Counted from the first letter of the stretch, positions 47,378-57,628 are shown. The stretch: 64,000 nucleotides of DNA from Streptomyces sp. NBC_01451 (GCF_036227485.1 NZ_CP109479.1:7998001-8062000), one strand, 5' to 3'. A program made the numbers and translations. Notes: a model not told the origin generated them from the sequence alone.

Positions 47378-48505
47378 ATGTCGGCACCGAACAAGTCGTA
47401 CGACCCTGTAGAGGTCGAGGCCCTGAAACCGGAAGCGATCGAGCGCATGCGGGACGAGGCGCTCGCCGCCTTCGCCGCCGCGGACTCGCTCGACGCCCTC
47501 CAGGAGGCCAAGGTCGCCCACACCGGCGGGACCTCGCCGCTGGCCCTCGCCAACCGCGAGATCGGCGCGCTGCCCCCGCAGGCCAAGGCCGCTGCGGGCA
47601 AGCTCGTCGGCCAGGCGCGGGGCGCCGTCAGCAAGGCACTCGCCGGCCGCCAGGCCGAGCTGGAGGCCGAGCGGGACACCCGCGTGCTGGTCGAGGAGGC
47701 GGTGGACGTCACCCTGCCGTACGACCGCGCGCAGGCCGGCGCCCGCCACCCGCTGACCACGTTCATGGAGCGCGTCGCGGACGTCTTCGTCTCCATGGGG
47801 TACGAGGTCGCCGAGGGCCCCGAGGTCGAGGCGGAGTGGTTCAACTTCGACGCCCTCAACTTCACCCCGGACCACCCGGCCCGGCAGATGCAGGACACCT
47901 TCTTCGTCGAGGGCCCCAAGGGGACGACCGGCGACGAGTCCGGTGTCGTGCTGCGGACGCACACCTCGCCCGTACAGGCCCGCTCCATGCTCGACCGCGA
48001 GCCGCCGGTCTACATCGTGTGCCCCGGCCGCGTGTACCGCACGGACGAGCTGGACGCCACGCACACCCCCGTCTTCCACCAGATCGAGCTCCTCGCCATC
48101 GACGAGGGCCTGACCATGGCCGACCTCAAGGGCACCATGGACCACATGGTCCAGTCGCTCTTCGGCTCGGACATGAAGACGCGGCTGCGGCCCAACTACT
48201 TCCCCTTCACCGAGCCGTCCGCCGAGATGGACATGCTCTGCTACGTCTGCAAGGGCGCGTCCGTCGGCAACCCCGACCGCCCCTGCCGGACCTGCTCCAG
48301 CGAGGGCTGGATCGAGCTGGGCGGCTGCGGCATGGTCAACCCGCGCGTGCTCGTCGCGTGCGGCGTCGACCCGGAGAAGTACAGCGGATTCGCCTTCGGG
48401 TTCGGCATCGAGCGGATGCTGATGTTCCGCCACAACGTCGAGGACATGCGAGACATGGTCGAGGGCGACGTCCGGTTCACCCGGCCGTTCGGGATGGAGA
48501 TCTGA
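47378..48505 (+). CDS. pheS: phenylalanyl-tRNA synthetase alpha subunit
   Basis: This 375-residue catalytic subunit charges tRNA-Phe. Features are an N-terminal coiled-coil arm (to about residue 90), class II motifs 1-3 ([51 protein letters not shown]) and [11 protein letters not shown] 47378 follows GGAAGAG; an ATG-extended reading from 47312 lacks family similarity. Its stop shares one base with the pheT start (TGATG), so the subunits are translationally coupled. I looked for a Phe-rich leader peptide or T-box upstream and saw neither. Confidence 0.97.
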   Translation: MSAPNKSYDPVEVEALKPEAIERMRDEALAAFAAADSLDALQEAKVAHTGGTSPLALANREIGALPPQAKAAAGKLVGQARGAVSKALAGRQAELEAERDTRVLVEEAVDVTLPYDRAQAGARHPLTTFMERVADVFVSMGYEVAEGPEVEAEWFNFDALNFTPDHPARQMQDTFFVEGPKGTTGDESGVVLRTHTSPVQARSMLDREPPVYIVCPGRVYRTDELDATHTPVFHQIELLAIDEGLTMADLKGTMDHMVQSLFGSDMKTRLRPNYFPFTEPSAEMDMLCYVCKGASVGNPDRPCRTCSSEGWIELGGCGMVNPRVLVACGVDPEKYSGFAFGFGIERMLMFRHNVEDMRDMVEGDVRFTRPFGMEI

Positions 48506-51009
48506 TGCGGGTCCCGCTTTCTTGGCTGCGGGAGTACGTCGACCTGCCGGCGACTCAGACCGGCCGTGACGTCCAGGAGAAGCTCATCACGGTCGGCCTG
48601 GAGGTCGAGACCGTCGAGCAGGTCGGCGCCGGACTCAAGGGTCCGCTGGTCGTCGGCCAGGTGCTGACCATCGAGGAGCTGGAGGGCTTCAAGAAGCCGA
48701 TCCGCTTCTGCACGGTCGACGTCGGCACCGCCAACGGCACCGGTGAGCCCCAGGAGATCGTCTGCGGCGCCCGCAACTTCGCCGTCGGCGACAAGGTCGT
48801 CGTGGTCCTCCCGGGCGCCGTCCTGCCCGGCGACTTCGCGATCGCCGCGCGCAAGACGTACGGCCACACCTCGCACGGCATGATCTGCTCCGGCGACGAG
48901 CTGGGCATGGGCGACGACGGCAGCGGCGGCATCATCGTCCTGTCGCCCGAGCACGAGGTCGGCACCGACGCCATCGAGCTGCTCCAGCTCGTCGACGAGG
49001 TCCTCGACATCGCCGTGACCCCCGACCGCGGTTACGCGCTCTCGATGCGCGGCATCGCCCGCGAGACCGCGATCGCCTATGGTCTGCCGCTGCGCGACCC
49101 GGCCCTGCTCGACGTACCGGCCCCGAACGCGTACGGCTACCCGGTCGAGGTCGCCGACCCGTTCGCCTGCGACCGCTTCACCGCCCGTACGGTGACCGGG
49201 CTCGACCCGGACGCGCAGTCCCCGATCTGGCTCAGGCGCCGCCTCCAGAAGGCGGGCATGCGCCCGATCTCGCTCGCCGTCGACGTCACCAACTACGTGA
49301 TGCTGGAGCTGGGCCAGCCCCTGCACGCGTACGACCGCTCCCGCGTCCAGGGCGCGATCGGCGTGCGCCGGGCCGAGCCGGGCGAGAAGCTCACCACCCT
49401 CGACGGTGTCACGCGCACACTGGACCCCGAGGACCTGCTCATCACCGACGACCGGGGCGCCATCGGCCTCGCGGGCGTCATGGGCGGCGCCAACACCGAG
49501 ATCGACGACACCGAGGGCACCACCACCGAGGTCGTCATCGAGGCCGCCCACTTCGACCCGATCACCATCGCGCGCACGGCCCGCCGCCACAAGCTGGCCT
49601 CCGAGGCGTCCAAGCGCTTCGAGCGCGGCGTCGACCCGCAGGCCGCCTCGGCCGCCGCCCAGCGCACGGTCGACCTCCTGGTCCTCCTCGCCGGCGGTAC
49701 CGCCGACGCGGGCGTCACCGAGGTCATCTCGCCGTCCGCGCCGCGCACGATCTCCATCCCGGCGGACCACCCGGACAAGGTCGCGGGCGTCGAGTACGGC
49801 CGGGAGACCGTCGTACGCCGTCTCCAGGAGGTCGGCTGCGACGTGTACGGGCAGGACGAGCTGATCGTCACCGTCCCGTCCTGGCGCCCCGACCTGACGG
49901 ACCCGAACGACCTCGCCGAAGAGGTCATCCGCCTGGAGGGCTACGAGAACCTGCCCTCCACCCTGCCCAAGCCCCCGGCGGGCCGCGGCCTGACCGACCG
50001 GCAGCGCCTGCACCGCCGGGTCGGCCGGGCGCTGGCCGGGGCGGGTTACGTGGAGGCGCTGAACTACCCGTTCATCGGCGAGCACGTCTTCGACCAGCTG
50101 GGGCTTGCCTCCGACGACCCGAAGCGCAAGGTCGTCAAGCTGGCCAACCCGCTGTCGGACGAGGAGCCCGCGCTCCGTACGACGCTGCTGCCGGGCCTGC
50201 TCCAGGCGCTGCGCCGGAACGACGGGCGGGGCAGTCACGACCTGGCCCTGTTCGAGACCGGGCTGGTCTTCCACCCGCAGGACGAGCTGCTGGTCGCCGG
50301 GCGCCTGCCCGTCGACCGCCGCCCCACCGACGAGGAGATCGCGTCCCTCACGGCCGCGCTCCCCGTCCAGCCCCGGCACGCCGCCGTCGTCCTCGCGGGC
50401 GCCCGCGAGCAGGCCGGCTGGTGGGGCAAGGGCCGCCCGGCCGACTGGGCCGACGCGATCGAGGCGGCACGGAGTCTGGCCCACGAGGCCGGCACCGAAC
50501 TCCTCGTCCGCGCGGGCCAGTACGGTCCCTGGCACCCCGGCCGCTGCGCCGAGCTGGTGGTCGTGGCCGACGGCACCGAGGAGGTCATCGGGTACGCCGG
50601 TGAGCTGCACCCGCGTGTCCTGAAGGCCCTGCATCTGCCCGCGCGCACCTGCGCGATGGAGCTGAACCTGGACAGGTTGGCGGCGGCGAGCTCGGGCGTG
50701 CCCAAGGGCCCGAAGATCTCGACCTTCCCGGTCGCCACCCAGGATGTCGCCCTGGTCGTCGCGCGGGAGGTTCCGCACGCGGACGTCGAGGCGGCGCTGC
50801 GGGAGGGTGCGGGGGCTCTTCTGGAGTCCATCCGCCTGTTCGATGTGTACGAGAGCGGTGAGCAGTTGGGGGAGGGGCGGAAGTCTCTCGCCTATGCGTT
50901 GCGGTTCCGGGCCGGTGATCGGACGCTGACCGTTGACGAGGCGTCGGCCGCTCGGGATGCGGCTGTTGCTCTCGCGGGTGAGCGAACGGGAGCGGTGTTG
51001 CGGAGCTAG
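48505..51009 (+). CDS. pheT: phenylalanyl-tRNA synthetase beta subunit
   Basis: This 834-residue beta subunit forms the (alpha-beta)2 enzyme with pheS. The order is an N-terminal tRNA-binding EMAP-like domain (about 40-155), the B3/B4 editing module that clears mischarged Tyr-tRNA (about 215-400), B5 (about 405-475), a catalytic-like domain, and the C-terminal ferredoxin-fold anticodon-binding domain ([27 protein letters not shown] to the end). ATG 48505 overlaps the pheS stop by one base. A hairpin lies 170 bp downstream. Confidence 0.97.
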   Translation: MRVPLSWLREYVDLPATQTGRDVQEKLITVGLEVETVEQVGAGLKGPLVVGQVLTIEELEGFKKPIRFCTVDVGTANGTGEPQEIVCGARNFAVGDKVVVVLPGAVLPGDFAIAARKTYGHTSHGMICSGDELGMGDDGSGGIIVLSPEHEVGTDAIELLQLVDEVLDIAVTPDRGYALSMRGIARETAIAYGLPLRDPALLDVPAPNAYGYPVEVADPFACDRFTARTVTGLDPDAQSPIWLRRRLQKAGMRPISLAVDVTNYVMLELGQPLHAYDRSRVQGAIGVRRAEPGEKLTTLDGVTRTLDPEDLLITDDRGAIGLAGVMGGANTEIDDTEGTTTEVVIEAAHFDPITIARTARRHKLASEASKRFERGVDPQAASAAAQRTVDLLVLLAGGTADAGVTEVISPSAPRTISIPADHPDKVAGVEYGRETVVRRLQEVGCDVYGQDELIVTVPSWRPDLTDPNDLAEEVIRLEGYENLPSTLPKPPAGRGLTDRQRLHRRVGRALAGAGYVEALNYPFIGEHVFDQLGLASDDPKRKVVKLANPLSDEEPALRTTLLPGLLQALRRNDGRGSHDLALFETGLVFHPQDELLVAGRLPVDRRPTDEEIASLTAALPVQPRHAAVVLAGAREQAGWWGKGRPADWADAIEAARSLAHEAGTELLVRAGQYGPWHPGRCAELVVVADGTEEVIGYAGELHPRVLKALHLPARTCAMELNLDRLAAASSGVPKGPKISTFPVATQDVALVVAREVPHADVEAALREGAGALLESIRLFDVYESGEQLGEGRKSLAYALRFRAGDRTLTVDEASAARDAAVALAGERTGAVLRS

Positions 51010-51049
51010 TGCCGCTGGGGTCTGGGGATTCGCTGTTGGCCGCGGGTCC

Positions 51050-51104
51050 GTCGTGGCTTGTCGCGCGGTTCCCCGCGCCCCTGGTGGGGGGCGGTGCCCC
51101 CCAC
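51050..51104. repeat. degenerate copy of the dispersed extragenic element
   Basis: This segment contains TTGTCGCGCGGTTCCCCGCGCCCCTGG, one mismatch from the arm inside the element at 44984-45128, followed by a GGGGGGC...GCCCCCC hairpin. It lies 40 bp after pheT. Confidence 0.7.
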
Positions 51105-51180
51105 ACTCACCATGCGTCACCTCACTCATTCGAGTGACAAGTTGGGGCGATCTGGTCCCTTCGGGGCATGTGGTCGACAG

Positions 51181-51212
51181 AATCGGACCGGTCTTTCGAG
51201 GCCGGTCCGATT
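51181..51212 (+). terminator. hairpin between pheT and the phosphatase gene
   Basis: Arms 51181-51191 and 51202-51212 (AATCGGACCGG / CCGGTCCGATT) pair perfectly over 10 bases and are followed by TTGCGTTG, a weak U-tract. Probable end of the pheST transcript. Confidence 0.65.
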
Positions 51213-51246
51213 TGCGTTGTCAGGGCCTGACTGGGGGGCCATCGGC

Positions 51247-52452
51247 ATGATCCGTATCAAGGCTGGGGTTTCCTGCGGGGCTCGGCTCCGGTCGGGGCGG
51301 CTGCGGGCCGCGTTCGTGGGGCGCGGGTGCAGATTCCGGATCGGGGGAGCGGGACCACGCTGCCGGCGGCGGCGTCGGCCGCCCGAACGGCGGGCCACCG
51401 GGCGAGACGAGCGGCGCCCCCTGCGGCGGATGCTCTCGATCGCGCTGCCCACGGCGTGGGGTGCCACGGCGATCACGTACAAGCTGGCCTGTCCGATCGC
51501 CCAGCAGACCGGGCTGGGCGCGCGGATCATCACCAGCGCCGTCTTCTTCGCCGTCGGGACCGGGCTCGTACTCCACGTCCGCCGGGCGCTCCTGCGCGAG
51601 TTGAGACTGGCCCGGCAGGTCGCCGGGGCGGCACAGAGCGTGCTGCTGCGTCCGCTGCCGCAGCGCATCGACGGTCTGCGGGTCGCCGCCGCCCAGCTGT
51701 CCGCCGACCGGGGTGCCGTGATCGGCGGGGACCTGTACGAGGTCATCGCCACCGAGTACGGCGTACGGGTCGTGATGGGTGATGTGCGCGGACACGGCAT
51801 CGGCGCCATCGGAACCGTCGCCGCCGTCCTCGGCAGCTTCCGTGAGGCCGTGCACGACGAGGCAGAACTCGGCAGCGTACTGCGGCGGTTGGAGCGGGCG
51901 CTGGGCAGGCATCTGGACGAGCGGGCACGCGCCGAACACCCCTCGGCGGGGCCCTCGGCCGTGCTGGACCCCGACAGTCCGGCCGCCGAGGAGTTCGTGA
52001 CGGTACTGCTCCTGGAGATCCACGGGGACGGCGAGGTACGCGCCTTCAACTGCGGTCATCCGTCGCCGTATCTGCTCAGCGGCGGCCGTGCCGACGTACT
52101 CACGGCCGGCGAACCGCTGCCCCCGCTGGGCCCGTTCCCCCTGCCGGCCGAGCTCTCCGCCGAACACTGTGGCCAACTGCTGCCCGGCGAGGCCCTGTTG
52201 CTCCACACGGACGGAGTCGAGGACGCCCGCGACGCTCATGGCCGGTTCTTTCCCCTCCCGGCTGTCCTGGCGGAGGCGGTCCGCACCCAACCGGTCTCGC
52301 CGCAGGCGGTGTTGGGGGCCGTCTTCGCCCGACTGCTGCGCCACACCAACGGCTCCCCGGCCGACGACGTGGCGGTGCTTGTGCTGCGCAACGACCGCAG
52401 TCATGTCCCACGGCAGCAGCAGGAGCATCCGGTGGCCCATCAAGTCACCTGA
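51247..52452 (+). CDS. SpoIIE-type PP2C protein phosphatase, membrane bound
   Basis: This 401-residue protein has an Arg-rich N-terminus (to about residue 60), two membrane helices (about 65-80 and 90-107), and a PP2C/SpoIIE phosphatase domain (about 130-385). Metal-binding signatures are GAVIGGDLYEVI, VMGDVRGHGIGA, NCGHPSPYLL and HTDGVEDARDAHGRFF. In Streptomyces such phosphatases dephosphorylate anti-anti-sigma factors or related regulators; no such partner is adjacent. ATG 51247 follows GGGGGGCC; the reading frame is open upstream but runs through the terminator. Confidence 0.88.
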   Translation: MIRIKAGVSCGARLRSGRLRAAFVGRGCRFRIGGAGPRCRRRRRPPERRATGRDERRPLRRMLSIALPTAWGATAITYKLACPIAQQTGLGARIITSAVFFAVGTGLVLHVRRALLRELRLARQVAGAAQSVLLRPLPQRIDGLRVAAAQLSADRGAVIGGDLYEVIATEYGVRVVMGDVRGHGIGAIGTVAAVLGSFREAVHDEAELGSVLRRLERALGRHLDERARAEHPSAGPSAVLDPDSPAAEEFVTVLLLEIHGDGEVRAFNCGHPSPYLLSGGRADVLTAGEPLPPLGPFPLPAELSAEHCGQLLPGEALLLHTDGVEDARDAHGRFFPLPAVLAEAVRTQPVSPQAVLGAVFARLLRHTNGSPADDVAVLVLRNDRSHVPRQQQEHPVAHQVT

Positions 52453-52631
52453 GTCGCAGCCTCCAGGGACGCGGTGAACTGCGCGGCCGGCTGCGACGCA
52501 CCCGCGGGCAACCCGCGACCGAGGTCACCCCTGCCCGACGGGCCGAGCCGCCGCACTGTACGAGGGGGAGCCGGCGGCCCGGCGGCCTCTTGCGAGGCAT
52601 TTCAGTCAACCGGACGGGAACTCTCCGCGAC

Positions 52632-52697
52632 AGCGTGCACACGCTACGAATTCGCGTGCTTCGATCACACCCCGTGTGAAGCCGGACACACTACGCT
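52632..52697 (+). promoter_or_regulatory. palindrome-rich promoter region of the NsdA-like gene
   Basis: Two inverted repeats, AGCGTG-CA-CACGCT (52632-52645) and TCACAC-CCC-GTGTGA (52665-52679), lie just upstream of a TACGCT that fits a -10 element (52692-52697). The start codon is 50 bp further on. The arrangement suggests operator sites over the promoter; the binding protein is unknown. Confidence 0.5.
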
Positions 52698-52746
52698 GAC
52701 GGTCACGGTAGGTGCGCCGTCGGCACCGAGCCACCGGAGGGCATCC

Positions 52747-54096
52747 ATGCAGCCCAACACCCTGCTCGACGCGATCCTCGACGAGGCGGGCATCTCGCAT
52801 GCGGGACTCGCCGCCCATGTGAACCAGGCGGGCCGGGCGCGGGGCCTGGCCCTGAGGTACGAACACACCGCTGTGGCACGATGGTTGAAGGGACAGCGCC
52901 CGCGCGGCCAGGTGCCCGACCTGATCTGCGAGGTGCTCGCCGCCCGGCTGCACAGGCCGGTCAGACTCGACGACATCGGCCTCGGGGTACAGGGCGACAC
53001 CGCCGGTCCGCTCGGCTCGGCCGGTACCTCGCTGTCCGGGTTCGTCGAGCGGGCGACCGCGCTGTGGCGCTCCGACGAACAGCAGCGCCCGCACATCCTC
53101 GGCGCCCCCGCCGTCACCGGCACGCCCGCCGTGATGCCGGTGTGGGAGTGGGAGAACCCGCCCGAGGACGTCGACGTGTCGCGCGGCGGCAGGCACCGGG
53201 TCAGCATGGCCGACATCGAGATGCTCCGCTCGGCCCGCGCCCACTACGAGCAGATGTACCGCAAGGCCGGCGGCGTCGCGACCCGCACCCGGATCGTCGG
53301 CTTCCTGAACGCCGAGACCGCGCCCCTGCTGCGCGGCAGCTACACCGACGCCACCGGCCGCCAACTCCACCGTGCCACCGGCGGGTTGGTGGCGATCGCC
53401 GGGATCTGCGCGTACGACTCCGACGCCCATGGGCTCGCCCAGCGCTACTTCCACCAGGCGCTGCGGCTGGCAAAGGCCAGCGGGGACCAGGGACTCGGGG
53501 CGTACGTCATCGGGCTGCTGGTCAACCAGGCGCTGTTCATGCGGGAGTTCCGGCAGGCCGTCGCCTTCGCGGAGGCCGCGCTGCGCGCCGCGGGCAAGCA
53601 CATCACACCGGCGCTCGCCTCCGACCTCTACGCGATGCAGGCCAAGGCGTACGCACACCTGGGCGACGGCAGCAGTGCGCTGTCCTGCATCCGACGGGCC
53701 GAGCAGGCCGCCGAACGCATCCGGCGCGGTTACGAGCCCGACGAAACCGGCTATGTCCAGCCGGGGCTGGTCAACGTGCAGGTGGCGGAGGCGCTGCTGT
53801 TCCTCGGTGATCTGGCGGCGGCGGGGGAGCACGCCACGGCCGCGGTGGACACCCCGGCGCACGACCGGGGCAGAGTGCACCGGCTCGCCATGCTCAGCCA
53901 GATCGAACTGCGCCGGGGCAACGCCGACAAGGCGGTGGCCACCGCGGTGCAGATGGCCGAGCAGGCACGCGGAATGGAGTCCCAGCGGCTGCGTGACAGA
54001 CTCCGGGCGGTACGCGAACACCTGGTGCGCAACGGCTGCGCGGGCACGGCCGAGGCAGCCGAACTGATCGACGGCGCCCTGCGCGTACCGCTCTAG
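52747..54096 (+). CDS. NsdA-like regulator with TPR repeats
   Basis: This 449-residue protein has an N-terminal HTH-like segment (about residues 1-75: LLDAILDEAGISHAGLAAHVNQ..., ARWLKGQRPRG) and a long helical TPR-type region (from about residue 200 to the end). It resembles NsdA/NsdB-type Streptomyces proteins that repress antibiotic production and sporulation; the resemblance is by architecture and N-terminal wording, not alignment. ATG 52747 follows GGAGGGC. The promoter region has two palindromes. A terminator hairpin follows at 54119. Confidence 0.75.
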   Translation: MQPNTLLDAILDEAGISHAGLAAHVNQAGRARGLALRYEHTAVARWLKGQRPRGQVPDLICEVLAARLHRPVRLDDIGLGVQGDTAGPLGSAGTSLSGFVERATALWRSDEQQRPHILGAPAVTGTPAVMPVWEWENPPEDVDVSRGGRHRVSMADIEMLRSARAHYEQMYRKAGGVATRTRIVGFLNAETAPLLRGSYTDATGRQLHRATGGLVAIAGICAYDSDAHGLAQRYFHQALRLAKASGDQGLGAYVIGLLVNQALFMREFRQAVAFAEAALRAAGKHITPALASDLYAMQAKAYAHLGDGSSALSCIRRAEQAAERIRRGYEPDETGYVQPGLVNVQVAEALLFLGDLAAAGEHATAAVDTPAHDRGRVHRLAMLSQIELRRGNADKAVATAVQMAEQARGMESQRLRDRLRAVREHLVRNGCAGTAEAAELIDGALRVPL

Positions 54097-54118
54097 ACAC
54101 CCTTCGGCAGGCACCTTT

Positions 54119-54148
54119 GGCGCGCGGGTTCCCGGGTACCCGCGCGCC
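54119..54148 (+). terminator. hairpin after the NsdA-like gene
   Basis: Perfect 11-bp stem (54119-54129 with 54138-54148) and 8-base loop, 22 bases past the stop. No U-tract. Confidence 0.7.
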
Positions 54149-54226
54149 GACTCGCATTCTGTGCGCCTGCTGTCAGAACGCTCCTGCTGCCATATTGCCA
54201 TCTACTCGGCGGAAGGTGGCAGAACC

Positions 54227-54766
54227 GTGCAGTGGACGAAACAGAACGAACAAACTGTGTATGAAAACCGCTGGTTCAGGGTCAATCTCGCAGATGTCGA
54301 GCTGCCGGACGGGCGGCATCTCGACCACTTCCTGATACGGCTGAGGCCCGTCGCCGTGGCCACGGTGGTGAACGAGGCCAACGAGGTGCTTCTGCTGTGG
54401 CGGCACCGGTTCATCACCGACAGCTGGGGATGGGAACTGGCGGCCGGTGTCGTGGAGGACGGCGAGGACATCGCCTTCGCGGCGGCCAGGGAACTGGAGG
54501 AGGAGACGGGCTGGCGACCGGGACCACTGCGGCATCTCATGAGCGTCGAGCCGTCCAACGGGCTCACCGACGCCCGGCACCACATCTACTGGGCCGAGGA
54601 GGGCGAGTACATCGGCCACCCCGTGGACGACTTCGAGTCGGACCGCCGGGAGTGGATCCCCCTCAAACTCGTCCCCGACATGGTCGCCCGCGGGGAGGTC
54701 CCGGCCGCCAACATGGCGGCCGCGCTACTGCTGTTGCACCATCTCAGGCTCGGCCAGGACACCTAG
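54227..54766 (+). CDS. Nudix hydrolase
   Basis: This 179-residue hydrolase has a complete Nudix box (GVVEDGEDIAFAAARELEEETGW: G-x5-E-x7-REUxEExGU). The N-terminal strand pattern (YENRWFRVNLADVELPDG) and the SVEPSNGLTDARHHIYWAE segment after the box match ADP-ribose or sugar-nucleotide pyrophosphatases. GTG 54227 follows GGAAGG; an ATG-led extension from 54161 is possible but has a Cys-rich start without similarity. It converges with a small membrane protein gene. Confidence 0.87.
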   Translation: MQWTKQNEQTVYENRWFRVNLADVELPDGRHLDHFLIRLRPVAVATVVNEANEVLLLWRHRFITDSWGWELAAGVVEDGEDIAFAAARELEEETGWRPGPLRHLMSVEPSNGLTDARHHIYWAEEGEYIGHPVDDFESDRREWIPLKLVPDMVARGEVPAANMAAALLLLHHLRLGQDT

Positions 54767-54782
54767 GACGCCTGGGACACGC

Positions 54783-55040
54783 TCAGCGTCCGAGGACCTG
54801 CCAGACCGTCACGGCCAGCGCCCCGAGGGCGGTGAGGGCCGCGACGGCCGGCAGGGGCCATCGGCCGTGTTCGAGGTGGACGACGCGTGTGCTCAGGTCG
54901 TCGACTTCCTTGTCCGTCTCCTTCGTGCGATGGCTGAGCAGGGCCAGCCCTCCCTCGACGCGTGCGTACGCGACATCGAGGCGGCGGCGTAACTCTGCGA
55001 GTTCTCCATGGGCCGTGGGATGTTCGGGATCGGCGGTCAC
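54783..55040 (-). CDS. small coiled-coil membrane protein
   Basis: This 85-residue protein has a hydrophilic, probably coiled-coil region (about residues 12-55, ELAELRRRLDVAYARVEGGLALLSHRTKETDKEVDDLSTRVVHLE) ending in a C-terminal membrane helix (about 62-82). I do not recognise the family; the topology recalls small holin-like or cell-envelope proteins. GTG 55040 was chosen because AAGGAG precedes it by 7 bases; a TTG 18 codons upstream is in frame but has no ribosome site. Confidence 0.7.
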   Translation of the reverse strand: MTADPEHPTAHGELAELRRRLDVAYARVEGGLALLSHRTKETDKEVDDLSTRVVHLEHGRWPLPAVAALTALGALAVTVWQVLGR

Positions 55041-55168
55041 TTGTCCGCTCCTTTCCGTAGTGGTCACATCCCTTGAATGTGCATGATGAGTCAACTCGCC
55101 TGGTGGGCGCGTGGGGAGAGTGTGCGAGCGGCATATGCGCGTCCGGCGCGCACACGGTGTGTGAATGC

Positions 55169-55204
55169 CGCGGGCCCGGCACTCCGAAGAGTGCCGGGCC
55201 CGCG
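55169..55204 (-). terminator. hairpin after the hydroxyacyl-CoA dehydrogenase gene
   Basis: Perfect 15-bp stem (55169-55183 with 55190-55204) over 6 bases, about 32 bases past the dehydrogenase stop in its direction. Confidence 0.75.
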
Positions 55205-55235
55205 CAATGCCCTGACGTGACGCTGGGTGATGTCC

Positions 55236-56111
55236 CTACGGGTAGGTGTAGAAGCCCGAGCCCGACTTCCGGCCCAGCCGGCCCGCGTCGACCATGCGCT
55301 GGAGCAGCGGGGGAGCGGCGTACAGCGGCTCCTTGTACTCCTCGTACATGCTGAACGCGACCGAGGCGACCGTGTCCAGGCCGATCAGGTCGGAGAGCTT
55401 CAGGGGGCCCATCGGGTGGGCGCAGCCCATCTCCATGCCGTTGTCGATGTCCTCGCGGCTGGCCATGCCCGACTCGAACATCCGGATCGCGGAGAGCAGG
55501 TACGGGATCAGCAGGGCGTTCACCACGAAGCCCGAGCGGTCCTGGGCGCGGATCGCGTGCTTGCCGAGGGCCTTCTCGGCGAACAGCTGGGCGCGGGCGA
55601 GGGTGCCCTCGGAGGTGGTGAGCGCCGGGATCAGCTCGACGAGCCTCTGCACCGGGGCCGGGTTGAAGAAGTGGATGCCGACGACCTGGTCGGGCCGGGA
55701 GGTGGCGACGGCCAGCTTCACCAGGGGGATCGAGGAGGTGTTGGAGGCGAGGATCGCGTCCGGGCGGGTCACCACCTGGTCGAGCACCTGGAAGATCTCG
55801 GTCTTCACCTGCTCGTTCTCGACGACGGCCTCGATCACCAGGTCGCGGTCGGCGAACTCGCCGAGGTCGGTGGTGAAGCTGAGCCGCGCCAGCGTCCCGT
55901 CCCGCTCCTCCTCGGTGATCTTGCCGCGTTCGGCCGCCTTGGAAAGGGAGTTGAACAGCCGGGTGCGGCCGAACTCCAGTGCTTCGCCGGTGGTCTCGGC
56001 GACCTTCACGTCCAGCCCGGAACGGGCGCACACCTCGGCGATGCCCGCTCCCATCTGGCCGCAGCCCACAACTCCGACGCGCGAGATCTCTCCCGCTGGG
56101 CTGTCCGTCAC
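55236..56111 (-). CDS. 3-hydroxybutyryl-CoA dehydrogenase
   Basis: This 291-residue enzyme oxidises or reduces 3-hydroxyacyl-CoA with NAD(P). An N-terminal Rossmann motif VGVVGCGQMGAGIAEV is followed by family signatures SNTSSIPL, GIHFFNPAPVQRLVELI (catalytic His) and DRSGFVVNALLIPYL. It is a single-domain form like FadB2/Hbd. GTG 56111 follows AAAGGG; longer in-frame readings run into non-coding sequence. It is a single gene with its own terminator. Likely role: butyryl-CoA formation or short-chain fatty acid breakdown. Confidence 0.92.
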   Translation of the reverse strand: MTDSPAGEISRVGVVGCGQMGAGIAEVCARSGLDVKVAETTGEALEFGRTRLFNSLSKAAERGKITEEERDGTLARLSFTTDLGEFADRDLVIEAVVENEQVKTEIFQVLDQVVTRPDAILASNTSSIPLVKLAVATSRPDQVVGIHFFNPAPVQRLVELIPALTTSEGTLARAQLFAEKALGKHAIRAQDRSGFVVNALLIPYLLSAIRMFESGMASREDIDNGMEMGCAHPMGPLKLSDLIGLDTVASVAFSMYEEYKEPLYAAPPLLQRMVDAGRLGRKSGSGFYTYP

Positions 56112-56325
56112 ATCGTCCCTTTCACTGGTCGGTCTCAGTGGCCGTCCGGCCATCGCGGGCCCGCCGTCGTCCGGGGTCTTCCGTCCGCCCGGAGCCTGCG
56201 CCAAACCTGCACGTTACCTGCGGCGGCCATTGCCCAATTGTCCGGGCCTCACATGGGAGTGTGGCCCGGGACGGGTGCGGACGGTCTGTGACTTGTCCGA
56301 CACGGCACATATCGGAGGTACGGGA

Positions 56326-57600
56326 ATGAGTGGGAAGGCGCGGCACGCGCGCATGTCACGGCGGGCGTTCGCGGTGACCGCCCTGTCGACGCTCGTGGCG
56401 GGCGGGGCGGTGGCGGGAGCCGCACTGGCCGGTGCGGAGCCGAGCCGGTCCAACGGCAAGGGCAGGCGGACGACGCGTGAACTGCGGGGCATGTGGCTGG
56501 CGACGGTCGCCAACCGGGACTGGCCGTCGAAGCAGGGACTGACCGCCGCCCAGCAGCGCGCGGAGCTGATCACCCACCTCGACACGGCGGTGAGCCGCCG
56601 TCTCAACGCGGTGTTCTTCCAGGTCCGCCCGACCGCGGACGCCCTGTGGCCCTCGCCGTACGAGCCCTGGTCGCAGGTCCTCACCGGAACGCAGGGCAAG
56701 GACCCCGGCTGGGACCCGCTGGGCACGGCGGTCCGGGAGGCGCACGCCCGCGGTCTCGAACTCCACGCCTGGTTCAACCCGTACCGCGTCGCCAACCACA
56801 CCGACCCCAGCAAGCTCATCGCCTCCCACCCGGCGCGCAGGCATCCGGACTGGGTGGTGCCGTACGGCGGCAAGCTGTACTACAACCCGGGTCTGCCCGA
56901 GGTCCGCCGCTTCGTCCAGGACGCCATGCTCGACGCGGTGCGCAAGTACGACATCGACGGCGTCCACTGGGACGACTACTTCTACCCGTACCCGGTCGCC
57001 GGCCAGACCTTCGATGACGACGCCGAGTACGCGAAGTACGGCGGCGCCTTCCCCGACCGGGCGTCCTGGCGGCGCGACAACATCGACAGACTGGTCCAGG
57101 AGACAGCCGCCCGCATCAAGGCCGTACGCCCCGGCGCCGACTTCGGGATCAGCCCCTTCGGCGTGTGGCGCAACGCGGCGACCGACCCGCTCGGCTCGGA
57201 CACCCGGGCGGGTGTGCAGACGTACGACGACCTGTACGCGGACACCAGGAAATGGGTGCGGCAGAACTGGATCGACTACATCTGCCCGCAGATCTACTGG
57301 AACATCGGCTTCGCCGCCGCCGACTACGGCAAGCTGCTGCCCTGGTGGGCGGGGGTCGCGAAGGGTACCGGGACGAAGCTGTACGTCGGTGAGGCGCTGT
57401 ACAAGGCGGGCGACCCGGCGCAGCCCGCGGCCTGGCAGGACGCCGCCGAGCTGTCCCGGCACCTGACCCTCGCCCAGGGCTATCCCGAGGCGAAGGGGCA
57501 CGTCTTCTTCTCCGCCAAGGAGGTGGGCGCCGACCGGATCGGGGCCATGGCGCGAGTGGTCGCCGACCACTATCAGCAGCCGGCGATGCCCCCGCGCTGA
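56326..57600 (+). CDS. Tat-exported glycosyl-hydrolase-like protein (GHL10/DUF187)
   Basis: This 424-residue protein is of the YngK/DUF187 glycosyl hydrolase-like 10 family (RELRGMWLATVANRDWPSK at the start of the barrel; HAWFNPYRVANHT; DGVHWDDYFYPYP; ICPQIYWNIGF). The N-terminus carries a twin-arginine signal (RMSRRAFAVTAL) followed by a hydrophobic stretch to about residue 37, so it should be exported folded through the TatAC system encoded at 452-1752. ATG 56326 follows GGAGG by 7 bases. Substrate unknown; cell-wall or exopolysaccharide cleavage is usual speculation for the family. Confidence 0.88.
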   Translation: MSGKARHARMSRRAFAVTALSTLVAGGAVAGAALAGAEPSRSNGKGRRTTRELRGMWLATVANRDWPSKQGLTAAQQRAELITHLDTAVSRRLNAVFFQVRPTADALWPSPYEPWSQVLTGTQGKDPGWDPLGTAVREAHARGLELHAWFNPYRVANHTDPSKLIASHPARRHPDWVVPYGGKLYYNPGLPEVRRFVQDAMLDAVRKYDIDGVHWDDYFYPYPVAGQTFDDDAEYAKYGGAFPDRASWRRDNIDRLVQETAARIKAVRPGADFGISPFGVWRNAATDPLGSDTRAGVQTYDDLYADTRKWVRQNWIDYICPQIYWNIGFAAADYGKLLPWWAGVAKGTGTKLYVGEALYKAGDPAQPAAWQDAAELSRHLTLAQGYPEAKGHVFFSAKEVGADRIGAMARVVADHYQQPAMPPR

Positions 57601-57628
57601 TGTTCAGCGGTAGTCGAACGGTCGGTCT

